Source of the DNA: an uncultured Chthoniobacterales bacterium | GTDB lineage: Bacteria; Verrucomicrobiota; Verrucomicrobiia; Chthoniobacterales; CAKUMP01 | Direction: 5' to 3' | Assembly (NCBI GenBank): GCA_934667795.1 | Contig: CAKUMP010000095.1 | Span: forward strand, 1-8,313 | DNA length: 8,313 nucleotides | Translations under genes and position numbers: made by a program | The notes under the pieces: model-generated | The model's database searches: none | What the model was told of the DNA's origin: nothing | Seen by the model: the letters and a program-made list of their open reading frames with translations, nothing else | Shown: one piece after another, positions 1 through 7,283 of the stretch | How positions within the stretch are numbered: the stretch's first letter is position 1 | Layout: each line of letters starts with the position of its first letter

Positions 1-447
1 TTTGCGAACCAGATCAATTTCGACTTCTGTCTGTGGGTTAGCTTCCACCATCTCCCGGATTTCCCGAATGGCTTCTTTCGAAGCGGTCACACAGGGCATG
101 CCTAATTGAGTCGAGTTGCCAAAAAAGATTTCTGCAAACCCTTCTGCAATCACAGCACGATACCCTGCACGGAAAATTGCCTGAGGCGCATGCTCACGGG
201 AACTTCCGCAACCAAAGTTATTGCCACTTAACAAAATCGTTGCGCCGTCGTATTTCGGGTCATTTAAGGGGTGATTCTTTTTATTGCCGTCCTGATCAAA
301 TCGCACATCATAGAACATGAATTCGCCCAGTCCGTCAAAAGTCACGCATTTCATATAGCGCGCAGGGATAATCCGGTCGGTATCAATATCATCTCCGGGT
401 ACAGCAACCGCACGACCGCGCACATTTGTAATTTTTTCTAATGCCAT
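1..447 (-). CDS. leuD: 3-isopropylmalate dehydratase small subunit (LeuD), 3' end cut off by the window edge
   Basis: Small subunit of isopropylmalate isomerase, which with LeuC converts 2-isopropylmalate to 3-isopropylmalate in leucine biosynthesis in the cytoplasm. I translated 149 residues beginning MALEKITNVRGRAV; the frame is still open at base 1. E. coli LeuD is about 200 residues, so roughly a quarter is missing. Family motifs are clear: GDDIDTDRIIPARY (residues 18-31), the hallmark NFGCGSSREHAPQAI (77-91) and FAEIFFGNS (104-112). The sequence resembles the cyanobacterial-type LeuD more than the enterobacterial one (my recollection, not an alignment). The ATG at 447 is supported by AGAGGA at 454-459, 6 nt upstream. 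It starts 47 bp after the leuC stop, with nothing promoter-like between, so it is probably cotranscribed with leuC. The truncation is a window effect, not a broken gene. Confidence 0.96.
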   Translation of the reverse strand, partial: MALEKITNVRGRAVAVPGDDIDTDRIIPARYMKCVTFDGLGEFMFYDVRFDQDGNKKNHPLNDPKYDGATILLSGNNFGCGSSREHAPQAIFRAGYRAVIAEGFAEIFFGNSTQLGMPCVTASKEAIREIREMVEANPQTEVEIDLVRK

Positions 448-494
448 ATGTTTTCCTCTGTCTTTCTATAAACTAATCCAATTTGCTTTGTGGT

Positions 495-1931
495 TCAAGC
501 TGCGCCTGCAGGCACCGGAGCTTCGATTTCGAACACTTCCCGTGCATCGGAAACTTCTCCGGTAATCGCAGCTGCTGCCACCATCAGAGGACTCATCAAA
601 ATGGTCCGTCCGGTCGTACTGCCCTGACGTCCTTTGAAGTTCCGGTTACTGGAACTTGCGCACAACTGATCGCCCACCAATTTATCCGGATTCATGGCCA
701 GGCACATGGAACATCCCGCCCCACGCCATTCAAAGCCTGCCTCCTGAAAGATCTGATCCAGTTTCAATTCTTCTGCCAATGTCGCGACAATCTGGGAGCC
801 GGGGACACAAATGGCTTTCACGCCGGGTGCCACCTTGCGGCCTTTCAGATATTTTGCCACTTCCTGCAAGTCCGAAAGACGTCCATTTGTACAGGAGCCC
901 AGGAATGCAACATCAATTTTTTTCCCTTTAATTGCTTCTCCACCGGAAAACTGCATGTGCTGCAAAGCTTCATCAATCGAATCCCGTTCGCTTTGCGTAT
1001 GCCCATCGTTAACAGCAGGGATATTTTCATTAATAAAAATAGCCTGCCCCGGGTTGATCCCCCAGGTAACGGTCGGCGCGATATCATCGGCATTGATATT
1101 CACCACATCATCATATTGCGCATCTGCGTCTGAGCGAACCGCTCTCCAGCGTTCCACTGCTGCTTCCCACTCTTCTCCCTTGGGAGCGTAGGGACGTCCA
1201 CGCAAATACTCAAATGTCGTGTCATCCGGGTTCACATACCCAACACGTGCACCGCCTTCGATCGACATGTTACAAACGGTCATCCGTTCTTCCATCGTAA
1301 ACTCATCGAAAATGTTGCCTGCGTATTCATACGCGTATCCGGTTCCCCCATTTACGCCCAATACGCGGATGATATGCAAAATTACGTCTTTCGCATACAC
1401 ACCGGGACGCAATTTTCCATCCACATTAATTCTGCGGACCTTCAATTTTCCGATGGCCATGGTTTGAGTCGCCAACAGGTCTCGCACCTGACTGGTTCCG
1501 ATTCCGAATGCGATCGCACCAAATGCGCCATGCGTCGAAGTATGGGAGTCCCCACAGGCAATCGTGGTTCCCGGCTGCGTAATCCCCTGTTCAGGGCCTA
1601 CGATATGCACAATCCCCTGCTTGCCCGTGTTTGTATCAAAAAAGGTCACTCCGGACTCCGCACAGTTTTTGCGAAGCTCTTCAATCATCCCCTGCGCCAG
1701 ACTGTCGGAATACGGCTCAACGGCTTCATTTGTTGGTACAATATGATCCACCGTGGCAAATGTCCGTTCCGGATATTTCACCTTCAATCCACGTTCCCGC
1801 AACATAGCAAACGCTTGTGGACTCGTCACCTCATGAATCAAATGCGTGCCGATCAGCAACTGCGTTTGCCCATTTGGCAATGTCGCCACTGTGTGCGCTT
1901 CCCAGACCTTTTCAAACAATGTTTTTCCCAT
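495..1931 (-). CDS. leuC: 3-isopropylmalate dehydratase large subunit (LeuC)
   Basis: Iron-sulfur subunit of isopropylmalate isomerase, an aconitase-family enzyme acting with LeuD in leucine synthesis. The protein is 478 residues (E. coli LeuC about 466) and opens MGKTLFEKVWEAHTV, as the family does. The three [4Fe-4S] ligands are present: Cys347 in FLGSCTNG, and Cys407 and Cys410 in GAGCSMC. Other family motifs are HLIHEVTSPQAF (30-41), ACGDSHTSTHGAFG (125-138) and the RGRPYAPKGEEWE segment near 244-256, which favours LeuC over aconitase. I chose the ATG at 1931 over a TTG 18 bp upstream at 1949, because homologous N-termini begin at MGKT/MAKT and the TTG lies within the likely Shine-Dalgarno sequence. 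It lies about 120 bp downstream of rng, so it may be the first gene of its own transcript. No truncation or missing residue was seen. Confidence 0.98.
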   Translation of the reverse strand: MGKTLFEKVWEAHTVATLPNGQTQLLIGTHLIHEVTSPQAFAMLRERGLKVKYPERTFATVDHIVPTNEAVEPYSDSLAQGMIEELRKNCAESGVTFFDTNTGKQGIVHIVGPEQGITQPGTTIACGDSHTSTHGAFGAIAFGIGTSQVRDLLATQTMAIGKLKVRRINVDGKLRPGVYAKDVILHIIRVLGVNGGTGYAYEYAGNIFDEFTMEERMTVCNMSIEGGARVGYVNPDDTTFEYLRGRPYAPKGEEWEAAVERWRAVRSDADAQYDDVVNINADDIAPTVTWGINPGQAIFINENIPAVNDGHTQSERDSIDEALQHMQFSGGEAIKGKKIDVAFLGSCTNGRLSDLQEVAKYLKGRKVAPGVKAICVPGSQIVATLAEELKLDQIFQEAGFEWRGAGCSMCLAMNPDKLVGDQLCASSSNRNFKGRQGSTTGRTILMSPLMVAAAAITGEVSDAREVFEIEAPVPAGAA

Positions 1932-1943
1932 ATCTTTAATAAA

Positions 1944-1947
1944 CCTC
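1944..1947 (-). promoter_or_regulatory. Ribosome binding site deciding the leuC start
   Basis: GAGG on the minus strand, 12 nt before the ATG at 1931. The spacing is a little long but usable. The same bases overlap the alternative TTG codon (1947-1949), which therefore could not use this site, so the ATG is the better start. Confidence 0.5.
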
Positions 1948-1964
1948 AATTAAATGAATAGAGT

Positions 1965-1993
1965 AGTATCTCTCATTTTTAATAAAAACGCAA
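1965..1993 (-). promoter_or_regulatory. Weak sigma70-like promoter candidate for leuCD
   Basis: On the minus strand, TTGCGT (1993-1988, 3 of 6 matches to TTGACA) is followed after exactly 17 nt by GATACT (1970-1965, 4 of 6 matches to TATAAT), in an AT-rich spacer 34 bp before the leuC ATG. The placement is right for a leuC promoter after the end of rng, but the match is modest and other AT-rich hexamers nearby could serve. No leader peptide rich in leucine codons and no T-box is evident; the leader would be short. Confidence 0.25.
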
Positions 1994-1998
1994 CTCTG

Positions 1999-2009
1999 AA
2001 CCGATAAAT
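1999..2009. repeat. 11-bp word shared with the mreB-mreC spacer
   Basis: AACCGATAAAT on the plus strand here recurs on the minus strand at 7303-7313, where it forms one arm of the mreC stem-loop. The 9-bp core CCGATAAAT occurs again at 7287-7295 on the plus strand. All three copies lie in intergenic spacers, and I noticed none inside genes when scanning by eye. The copy here lies 5 bp upstream of the candidate leuC -35 hexamer. It could be a regulator half-site or coincidence. Confidence 0.3.
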
Positions 2010-2018
2010 TCTTAAAGT

Positions 2019-2051
2019 GCGTATTTCAGGAAATAAACTGAAGAAATGCGC
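2019..2051 (-). repeat. Inverted repeat directly after the rng stop codon
   Basis: The arms at 2019-2027 and 2043-2051 are complementary at 8 of 9 positions. The mismatch is C-A when read as minus-strand RNA and G-U on the plus strand. The loop is 15 nt and contains an alternative 5-bp pairing (TTCAG/CTGAA). It begins at the base following the rng TAG. No run of U follows, so it is not a classical intrinsic terminator; it could mark or stabilise the 3' end of the rng message. Confidence 0.4.
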
Positions 2052-3629
2052 CTATTCCTTTAGTTCGTCTCCGCTTTTGGCATCCAGAATCGTAAAATGT
2101 TCCGGATGGAAGGTGGGATCGGAGACAAATGTCAGGCGTCCGGCATATTGTCGTTCGATACCTACCAGTAATTCTTCATCTTCTTTCCGCAGGCGTTCCA
2201 GGACGGCTGGATGTACGACCACGCGCATTTCATGGATACTCTCCTGATATTTGCGCATGAGCTGGTGTAATTTCCGCTGGACTTCCACGCTCATGGTCAT
2301 CGGGGTTTTGATCACGCCATGCCCATGGCAATGGGAACAGGTCTGATAAACCGAACCGATCAGGCTTTCATGGGCGCGTTGACGGGTCATTTCCATCAGT
2401 CCTAACGGCGAAAGAGGAAGAACATGCGTTTTTGCCTTATCCCGCTTTAGCCGCTGCTTCATGCGGGAATAAACAGCCTGCTGGTCCCGGCGGTTTTTCA
2501 TATCAATGAAATCCCCGATAATCAGCCCCCCGATATTGCGCAAACGCAACTGCCGGGCAATTTCATCCGCGGCTTCCAGATTGGTGTCCAGAATGGTCTT
2601 GTCCATATCTTTCCCGCCCTTATTGCGGCCCGTATTGACGTCAATCGCAATCAGCGCTTCGGTTTCATCAATGACAATATACCCGCCGCAGGGCAGCCAG
2701 ACCTGGCGATGAAAAGCATCGTCGATCTGTTTTTGTACCCCATAGCGTTCAAAAATGTGTTCATTTTCAGTGTAGGTGATGATTCGTCCTTTTGCGCGCC
2801 GGCTGATTTGTCCAACCAGATTCTGCATCCGTTCGACTGCGGCCGGGCTATCGCAGACCACTTCATCAATATCATCGGTCAGGAAATCCCGGACCGTGCG
2901 CTCGATAATATTGGGTTCTTCAAATAAACAGCTTGGGGCTTTTGTGGAACGCATGTTTTCTTCAATTTCCGCCCACTGTTCCAGTAACAGGCTTAAATCG
3001 CGCACAAAATAACGTACCCGCTGGCCTTCTCCTACCGTTCGGATAATCACCCCCATCCCTTCCGGGATATGCAGTTTTTGCAAAATGGTCCGTAAGCGCT
3101 CCCGTTCTTTGGGGTCTTCAATTTTCCGTGAGACCCCACTCTGGTCGTTATACGGCATCAAAACCAGATAACGGCCCGCCAGGCTCAAGTTCGTTGTAAT
3201 CCGTGGGCCTTTATTACTGATAGGACCTTTCGTCACCTGCACCACCACTTCGGATCCTACCGGATAAATGTCCGGAATATCTTTTGCGGTAATCCTTTTT
3301 TTACTGCTGCTGCGTTCTCCCGGGCGGTTGACTTTCTCCACCCCGTTATCCAATGCCGCAGGGATCGCATCCCAAAAATGCAAAAAGGCATTTTTTTCAA
3401 ATCCAATATCCACAAACATGGCTTTCAACCCATGCTCGATATTTTTCACTTTTCCTTTGAAAATACTACCGACAATATTCTGTTCGCTTGTCCGTTCGAT
3501 TCCATACTCTTCCAGCCGGCCATCTTCGAGCAATGCCACGCGGTTTTCGAGCTTTTCGCAATTGATGATCAACTTCGCTCCAGTCTCTTTTCGACTCAAA
3601 CCAAGTAATTTTTTCACTTTATTAATCAT
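2052..3629 (-). CDS. rng: Ribonuclease G (RNase E/G family endoribonuclease)
   Basis: Single-strand-specific endoribonuclease with 5'-end sensing; in E. coli the family matures the 5' end of 16S rRNA and takes part in mRNA decay. The protein is 525 residues, near RNase G (489) and far short of RNase E (1061). An S1-like RNA-binding domain spans about 35-145 (GSIFKGKVKNI, AMFVDIGFEKNAFLH), with a basic SSSKKR stretch near 107-112. The 5'-sensor/RNase H-like region follows. The catalytic aspartates are Asp330 (AIDVNTG) and Asp373 (DFIDM), 43 residues apart as in RNase E D303/D346. The Zn-link is Cys431-x-x-Cys434 (CSHC). There is no long disordered C-terminal scaffold, so no built-in degradosome platform. 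AGGA at 3637-3640 sits 7 nt before the ATG. The gene follows PBP2 by 70 bp, close to the mreBCD-maf-rng arrangement of E. coli, and is probably the tail of the elongation operon. Confidence 0.97.
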   Translation of the reverse strand: MINKVKKLLGLSRKETGAKLIINCEKLENRVALLEDGRLEEYGIERTSEQNIVGSIFKGKVKNIEHGLKAMFVDIGFEKNAFLHFWDAIPAALDNGVEKVNRPGERSSSKKRITAKDIPDIYPVGSEVVVQVTKGPISNKGPRITTNLSLAGRYLVLMPYNDQSGVSRKIEDPKERERLRTILQKLHIPEGMGVIIRTVGEGQRVRYFVRDLSLLLEQWAEIEENMRSTKAPSCLFEEPNIIERTVRDFLTDDIDEVVCDSPAAVERMQNLVGQISRRAKGRIITYTENEHIFERYGVQKQIDDAFHRQVWLPCGGYIVIDETEALIAIDVNTGRNKGGKDMDKTILDTNLEAADEIARQLRLRNIGGLIIGDFIDMKNRRDQQAVYSRMKQRLKRDKAKTHVLPLSPLGLMEMTRQRAHESLIGSVYQTCSHCHGHGVIKTPMTMSVEVQRKLHQLMRKYQESIHEMRVVVHPAVLERLRKEDEELLVGIERQYAGRLTFVSDPTFHPEHFTILDAKSGDELKE

Positions 3630-3673
3630 TTCAAAATCCTGTTAACTAATCATGCAGAGGGTGTGCAAACTGG

Positions 3674-3694
3674 TTTTATCTCCTCGGAGAAAAA
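3674..3694 (-). repeat. Small palindrome between the PBP2 gene and rng
   Basis: A palindromic core at 3679-3690 (TCTCCTCGGAGA on the plus strand) is flanked by TTTT at 3674-3677 and AAAA at 3691-3694, with one unpaired base at 3678. As RNA it could form an imperfect 8-bp hairpin with a 4-nt loop, five bases after the PBP2 stop. No U tract follows on the minus strand. It may be an mRNA processing or stability element, or chance in AT-rich spacer. Confidence 0.3.
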
Positions 3695-3699
3695 CTTCT

Positions 3700-5901
3700 C
3701 TATTCGCCCCCTCCACGGTTACGTTTTCGGAATATCCTTTGAAACAGGTTCGGTTTTTTGTCACCTTCAGATGCTTCCACTGGTTGTGCCCTGGGAATCA
3801 CTCTTCCCCGTTCATCGGCTTCCGGTTTAATATTTGGGGATGCAGTTACTCTTTGTACCTGCGGTTCCATACTATTCGCTGCTACGGTCTCAGATGTTTC
3901 TTCATCTGTGGACCTCAAAGCCGCCGGGATCGGTCGGCCAAAATCTATTTCCTGGATATGCTGAAAACTTCCGACAGCGGGCTCGAGTTTTGCGACCTGC
4001 AGGCGCTCGGCTTCCGGGTCTTCCAGTTTGAAGGCATCCTCCAGAATTTTTGCGGCAATCGGAGCAGAAACGGCCCCCCCTGCTTCTGCGCCCTGAACAA
4101 ATACACAAATGGCATATTTCGGCTGCTCATAGGGAGCAAAGGCGATAAACCAGGTGTGGTTGTCTTTTTTCCCACCCCGTTTAAATTGGGCAGTTCCGGT
4201 TTTGCCTGCGACTTCCATTCCTGCGATGCGCGCGCGGCGAGCGGTCCCACCATTTTCATTCACGACCTTCCACATGCCCCGCCTGACCGTTTCAATTGCT
4301 TCCGGCGTTAACCCCTGCTCCAATAAATTTGCCCGCAAGCGCGCAGGAGGACGCTCCAGCAGCGCGCCATCGGGAGTCATGACCCGGTCAATTAATCGTG
4401 GGTAATACGACATCCCACCATTTGCCACCGTGGCGGTCACCATTGCCATCTGCAAGGGCGAGGTCAGGACATATCCTTGTCCAATCGCCGTGTTCGCCGT
4501 AAATCCACTGGACCAGCGCTCGCGAGGGTGATTCTGTGCCAGCCATTCTTTTCCGGGTAAAATGCCCGGGCTCTCGCCGCTCAATTCAATCCCCGATTTC
4601 TGCCCGAGACCCAGTAAATTTCCAGCCGCGACAATCGCTTCTTCGCCTGCCGCATTCCCATACTGATAGAAAAAGGCATTACAGGAAACTTTCAGTGCCG
4701 ACAACAGATCCAGCGAGCCATGTGAACCATTTTTACTTGCAATCCAGCAACGCATATAGGTCCGCCCATAGGTTACCCCCCCACTGCAGGTGAATCGAGC
4801 ATAAGGGCCAATTCCTTTTCGCAATCCGGCTAACGCAATCGGCACTTTATAGGTCGAACCAGGCGCGTATCCACTGATCGCGCGATTGGTCAGAGGGTCG
4901 GTTTCGTCTTCTCGCAAAACATTCCAGTCCGCCAGAGAAATACTCGGGATAAAGGTGTTAGGGTCATACGACGGGACGGAAACCATCGCCAAAATGTCTC
5001 CACTCCACGGATCCACCACCACGGCAGCACCACGCCCAACCGAACGCATCGCATTTTCTGCAATCATCTGAATGCGCGCATCAATGGTCAGATACACATC
5101 ATTTCCCGGAGTAGGAGGCTCCACTCGCGCGACGCCTTCAATGACACCCTTCGCATTGCGCTGCATCACCCGGACACCCGGTTTTCCACGCAGAACGTCG
5201 TTCATATAAAACTCAATCTGCGATTTCCCCTGAATATCTGCCTGGTAAAAATTGTACTGCCCGGCATCCGGTTCTTCGCTGATATGCACCGGCGGCCCCA
5301 CATACCCGAGCAAGTGTGCTGCCATCGCTCCATACACATATTCCCGTACCGGCTTCACCGCCAGATCCATCCCGGGCAACCCCACATCGTTTTCCGCAAA
5401 TTTTGCCATGGTCGCAAAATCCAGGTCTTCAATGTAGGTGAAAGGCACTTCCCGGTCGTTTCGGTAATGGGTCTGTAAGCGCCCGCCATTAAAGGGTTTG
5501 GCCAGATTCAACTCTGCCAGCCGCTGCACGACCGTTTCATTCACAATTTTGACAACATCTGCTTCCCGGCGGTCCTGCACCATCCCTCCATACACCCCTC
5601 GATAGGTGGTCATCGGCACTTCGCCATATTTTCTGCGATACCCCTTGACCATATCAGGCAAATAAAAATCAACTTCCCAACTCGGGCGATTCCGTACCAT
5701 CGTCAACCCGCTTCGGTCTTTAATTTCTCCACGCACAGAAGGAATGCGGACGGTCACCTGGGAACTCCCGCGAATCCGGTTGGTATATTCTTCCCCACGC
5801 GCCACCTGAATCCACCACAACCGTGCAATGATGGCCGACAACGCAAGCAGCATCAGCACTCCCATGACCTGCAATCGTAAATCTATGCGAACTTTTGCCA
5901 T
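3700..5901 (-). CDS. mrdA: Penicillin-binding protein 2 (elongation-specific class B transpeptidase, MrdA type)
   Basis: Cross-links peptidoglycan during cell elongation, normally with RodA and MreBCD. The protein has 733 residues (E. coli PBP2: 633). A basic N-terminus precedes one membrane anchor (about 11-32, ending LWWIQVARGEEY), giving a periplasmic body. The dimerisation/pedestal domain starts at VRGEIKDRSG (56-65) and runs to about 270. The transpeptidase domain carries all three active-site motifs: Ser349-T-Y-Lys352, Ser406-C-Asn408 and Lys567-T-G-T. Cys372, Cys385, His394 and Cys407 may form a metal site beside the active site. From about residue 625 a charged, Pro/Glu/Arg-containing tail of about 110 residues ends in a basic segment (NLFQRIFRKRNR), longer than in E. 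coli. The ATG is 5 bp beyond the mreD stop. PBP3/FtsI is less likely, given the mreD neighbour and the RCW...HG region before the SxN motif. Confidence 0.95.
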   Translation of the reverse strand: MAKVRIDLRLQVMGVLMLLALSAIIARLWWIQVARGEEYTNRIRGSSQVTVRIPSVRGEIKDRSGLTMVRNRPSWEVDFYLPDMVKGYRRKYGEVPMTTYRGVYGGMVQDRREADVVKIVNETVVQRLAELNLAKPFNGGRLQTHYRNDREVPFTYIEDLDFATMAKFAENDVGLPGMDLAVKPVREYVYGAMAAHLLGYVGPPVHISEEPDAGQYNFYQADIQGKSQIEFYMNDVLRGKPGVRVMQRNAKGVIEGVARVEPPTPGNDVYLTIDARIQMIAENAMRSVGRGAAVVVDPWSGDILAMVSVPSYDPNTFIPSISLADWNVLREDETDPLTNRAISGYAPGSTYKVPIALAGLRKGIGPYARFTCSGGVTYGRTYMRCWIASKNGSHGSLDLLSALKVSCNAFFYQYGNAAGEEAIVAAGNLLGLGQKSGIELSGESPGILPGKEWLAQNHPRERWSSGFTANTAIGQGYVLTSPLQMAMVTATVANGGMSYYPRLIDRVMTPDGALLERPPARLRANLLEQGLTPEAIETVRRGMWKVVNENGGTARRARIAGMEVAGKTGTAQFKRGGKKDNHTWFIAFAPYEQPKYAICVFVQGAEAGGAVSAPIAAKILEDAFKLEDPEAERLQVAKLEPAVGSFQHIQEIDFGRPIPAALRSTDEETSETVAANSMEPQVQRVTASPNIKPEADERGRVIPRAQPVEASEGDKKPNLFQRIFRKRNRGGGE

Positions 5902-5909
5902 ACCCCTTA
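5901..5909 (-). promoter_or_regulatory. Tightly coupled mreD stop / PBP2 start with unusually close Shine-Dalgarno
   Basis: The mreD TAA (5909-5907) overlaps the purine run AAGGGG (5908-5903), which ends one base before the PBP2 ATG (5901-5899). That spacing is shorter than the usual 5-9 nt, so PBP2 translation probably depends on reinitiation by ribosomes finishing mreD. The next in-frame ATG (codon 13) has no better site and would remove the basic residues that precede the membrane anchor. Confidence 0.5.
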
Positions 5910-6473
5910 AATCGTAAACGATTCCTCCTCTTCCGCTTGTAATTCACAATGCATCAACTGCCCCAACAACCCCAGCCCCACATAAAACACCGGTGCTAAC
6001 AAAATCGCCACCAGTCCTGGCCCCCCAATCCTCCACAATACCTCCGTATCATATGAAATTTCACTCCGTCTGAATGTAATCATAGCATATTCTACTGCAA
6101 TCATCACCACCGTGCAAAACCCGCTTAATAAACAATGAATCTCCCAACGTCCACGCATGAACAACGGACGAAACCCATGCGCAAATATCCCTACAAGAGT
6201 GTAAATCAAAATCGATGTCCCGGGCGAAATCTCTGCAACTCCACCTAATTCACGGTAAATCAACAGATCCCACATCAATCCACTGAAAAATGTAAATAAA
6301 AGTACCAGCGGAAATGGAAGCGCCAGCCCGGCATAAACCACCACGATAGGCACCAGCACCAGCCTCGCCCCTTGCAGCCATTCCATCGGTGGCACAAATT
6401 CCTGCACCACAAACAACAAAAATGCAATCCCCAGAAGAACAAGACAATACCCGGATTTAAGCAGCAAACTCAT
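5907..6473 (-). CDS. mreD: Rod-shape-determining membrane protein MreD
   Basis: Polytopic inner-membrane component of the elongasome, thought to balance MreC's action on PBP2-RodA. The protein has 188 residues (E. coli about 162) and is very hydrophobic, with about six predicted membrane segments near 7-25, 36-52, 54-71, 85-100, 112-132 and 150-172, and an acidic C-terminal end (EEEES). Sequence conservation in MreD is low; the call rests on topology, length and position between mreC and PBP2. A segment near residues 64-73 (SGLMWDLLIY) resembles the GxxxDL/GLxxDL-type motif seen in this family. The ATG overlaps the mreC TGA as ATGA, with GGAG 8 nt upstream inside the mreC end, so translation is coupled. 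Confidence 0.9.
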   Translation of the reverse strand: MSLLLKSGYCLVLLGIAFLLFVVQEFVPPMEWLQGARLVLVPIVVVYAGLALPFPLVLLFTFFSGLMWDLLIYRELGGVAEISPGTSILIYTLVGIFAHGFRPLFMRGRWEIHCLLSGFCTVVMIAVEYAMITFRRSEISYDTEVLWRIGGPGLVAILLAPVFYVGLGLLGQLMHCELQAEEEESFTI

Positions 6474-7276
6474 TCTTTCATCTCCAGTACAACAAAAACA
6501 TCTTGTATCCCGGTTAAATCCACAATGGGGGTCACGACGGCCTCCCCTTCCAGTTCCTTGCTCTCAAAGGATTTTACAACCCCCACCGGAACCTGCGAAG
6601 GAAATACCCCTCCTAATCCAGAGGAAAAAACATTTTGCCCAGGTTGCAGGTTGGCATCCCGCGTCAGAAATTTCAACCGCAACTGCGGTGCCTGATACGC
6701 GACCACCCTTTCTCCACTCAAAATCCCCTGCTCATTGGTTCCTTCCACTTTGACCGCGACTTTACAGGTCTCATCCGTAATCAACAAAACGACTGTGACG
6801 TCTTTTCCCACTGTCGTAGTTTTCCCCACCAGCCCTTCTTCGGTCAAAACTGCCATATCCCGCTTGATCCCATGATCCGACCCCCGGTTAATTTTCACTG
6901 TATTCCACCAGGTCGAAGAATCCCGGCTGATAATCCGTGCCGGCATCAATTCAAAAAATGACCGCTCCTGATAATTCAGCGCCGCTCGCAAGCGTTTATT
7001 TTCTTCTGCCAGGTCTCTGAGCAGTTGGTTGGTCGCTTTCAGATTGCTGTTTTCAATCTTGATCCGGCGGTTTTCCTCTTCCAATTGCTGCAGTGTCTTC
7101 AACCCGCTGCGGAATTCGGTGACTTTTTGCTGCAATGCGGATCCTGTGCCCAGGAAAGGAGAAATAACCCCCAGAAATGCCCCCTGCAGGGATTGCATCC
7201 GTCGCGGGCTTAAACTGAAAATTAACCCCAGAAACACCAGAAAAACAACGATCGCTATGATGTGTCCACGCTTCAT
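6470..7276 (-). CDS. mreC: Cell shape-determining protein MreC
   Basis: Bitopic scaffold of the elongasome that links MreB filaments to periplasmic synthases and activates PBP2. The protein has 268 residues; MreC proteins are usually 270-370, so this is a compact form without a long C-terminal tail. A single membrane segment lies at about 6-21 after the MKRGH start. A coiled coil spans about 46-103 (repeated LEEENRR, LAEENKRLRAAL patterns) and is followed by the two-barrel periplasmic domain: ARIISRDSSTWWNTVKINRG (113-132), GLVGKT (148-153) and GLGGVFPSQVPVGVV (220-234), all typical of the family. The ATG at 7276 has GGGAG at 7284-7288, 7 nt upstream. That site touches the end of a perfect inverted repeat. 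Its TGA overlaps the mreD ATG by 4 bp. Confidence 0.97.
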   Translation of the reverse strand: MKRGHIIAIVVFLVFLGLIFSLSPRRMQSLQGAFLGVISPFLGTGSALQQKVTEFRSGLKTLQQLEEENRRIKIENSNLKATNQLLRDLAEENKRLRAALNYQERSFFELMPARIISRDSSTWWNTVKINRGSDHGIKRDMAVLTEEGLVGKTTTVGKDVTVVLLITDETCKVAVKVEGTNEQGILSGERVVAYQAPQLRLKFLTRDANLQPGQNVFSSGLGGVFPSQVPVGVVKSFESKELEGEAVVTPIVDLTGIQDVFVVLEMKE

Positions 7277-7283
7277 GGCACTG

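Noticed and set aside
483..1133. Plus-strand open frame of 216 codons
   Set aside because: Lies wholly antisense to leuC, whose product is unmistakable. The translation is Cys/His/Phe-rich with no recognisable domain; it is a shadow of the real gene.
495..1931. Aconitase or homoaconitase instead of LeuC
   Set aside because: Length (478 residues), the separate small subunit next door and the RGRPYAPKGEEWE segment fit bacterial LeuC. Aconitases are much longer single chains, and no lysine-pathway gene is seen here.
1932..1949. TTG at 1949 as leuC start, adding six residues
   Set aside because: The TTG coincides with the GAGG ribosome binding site, and LeuC homologues begin at the position of the ATG at 1931.
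1374..1961. Plus-strand open frame of 195 codons over the leuC 5' half
   Set aside because: Antisense to conserved leuC sequence and without a recognisable domain; treated as a shadow.
3630..3699. Dedicated promoter for rng in the PBP2-rng spacer
   Set aside because: A TTGCAC hexamer exists, but no acceptable -10 hexamer lies 16-18 nt downstream and the region is too close to the ribosome binding site.
3652..4311. Plus-strand open frame of 219 codons covering the PBP2-rng spacer
   Set aside because: Antisense to the PBP2 C-terminal coding region. Residue composition is not protein-like and no family is recognisable.
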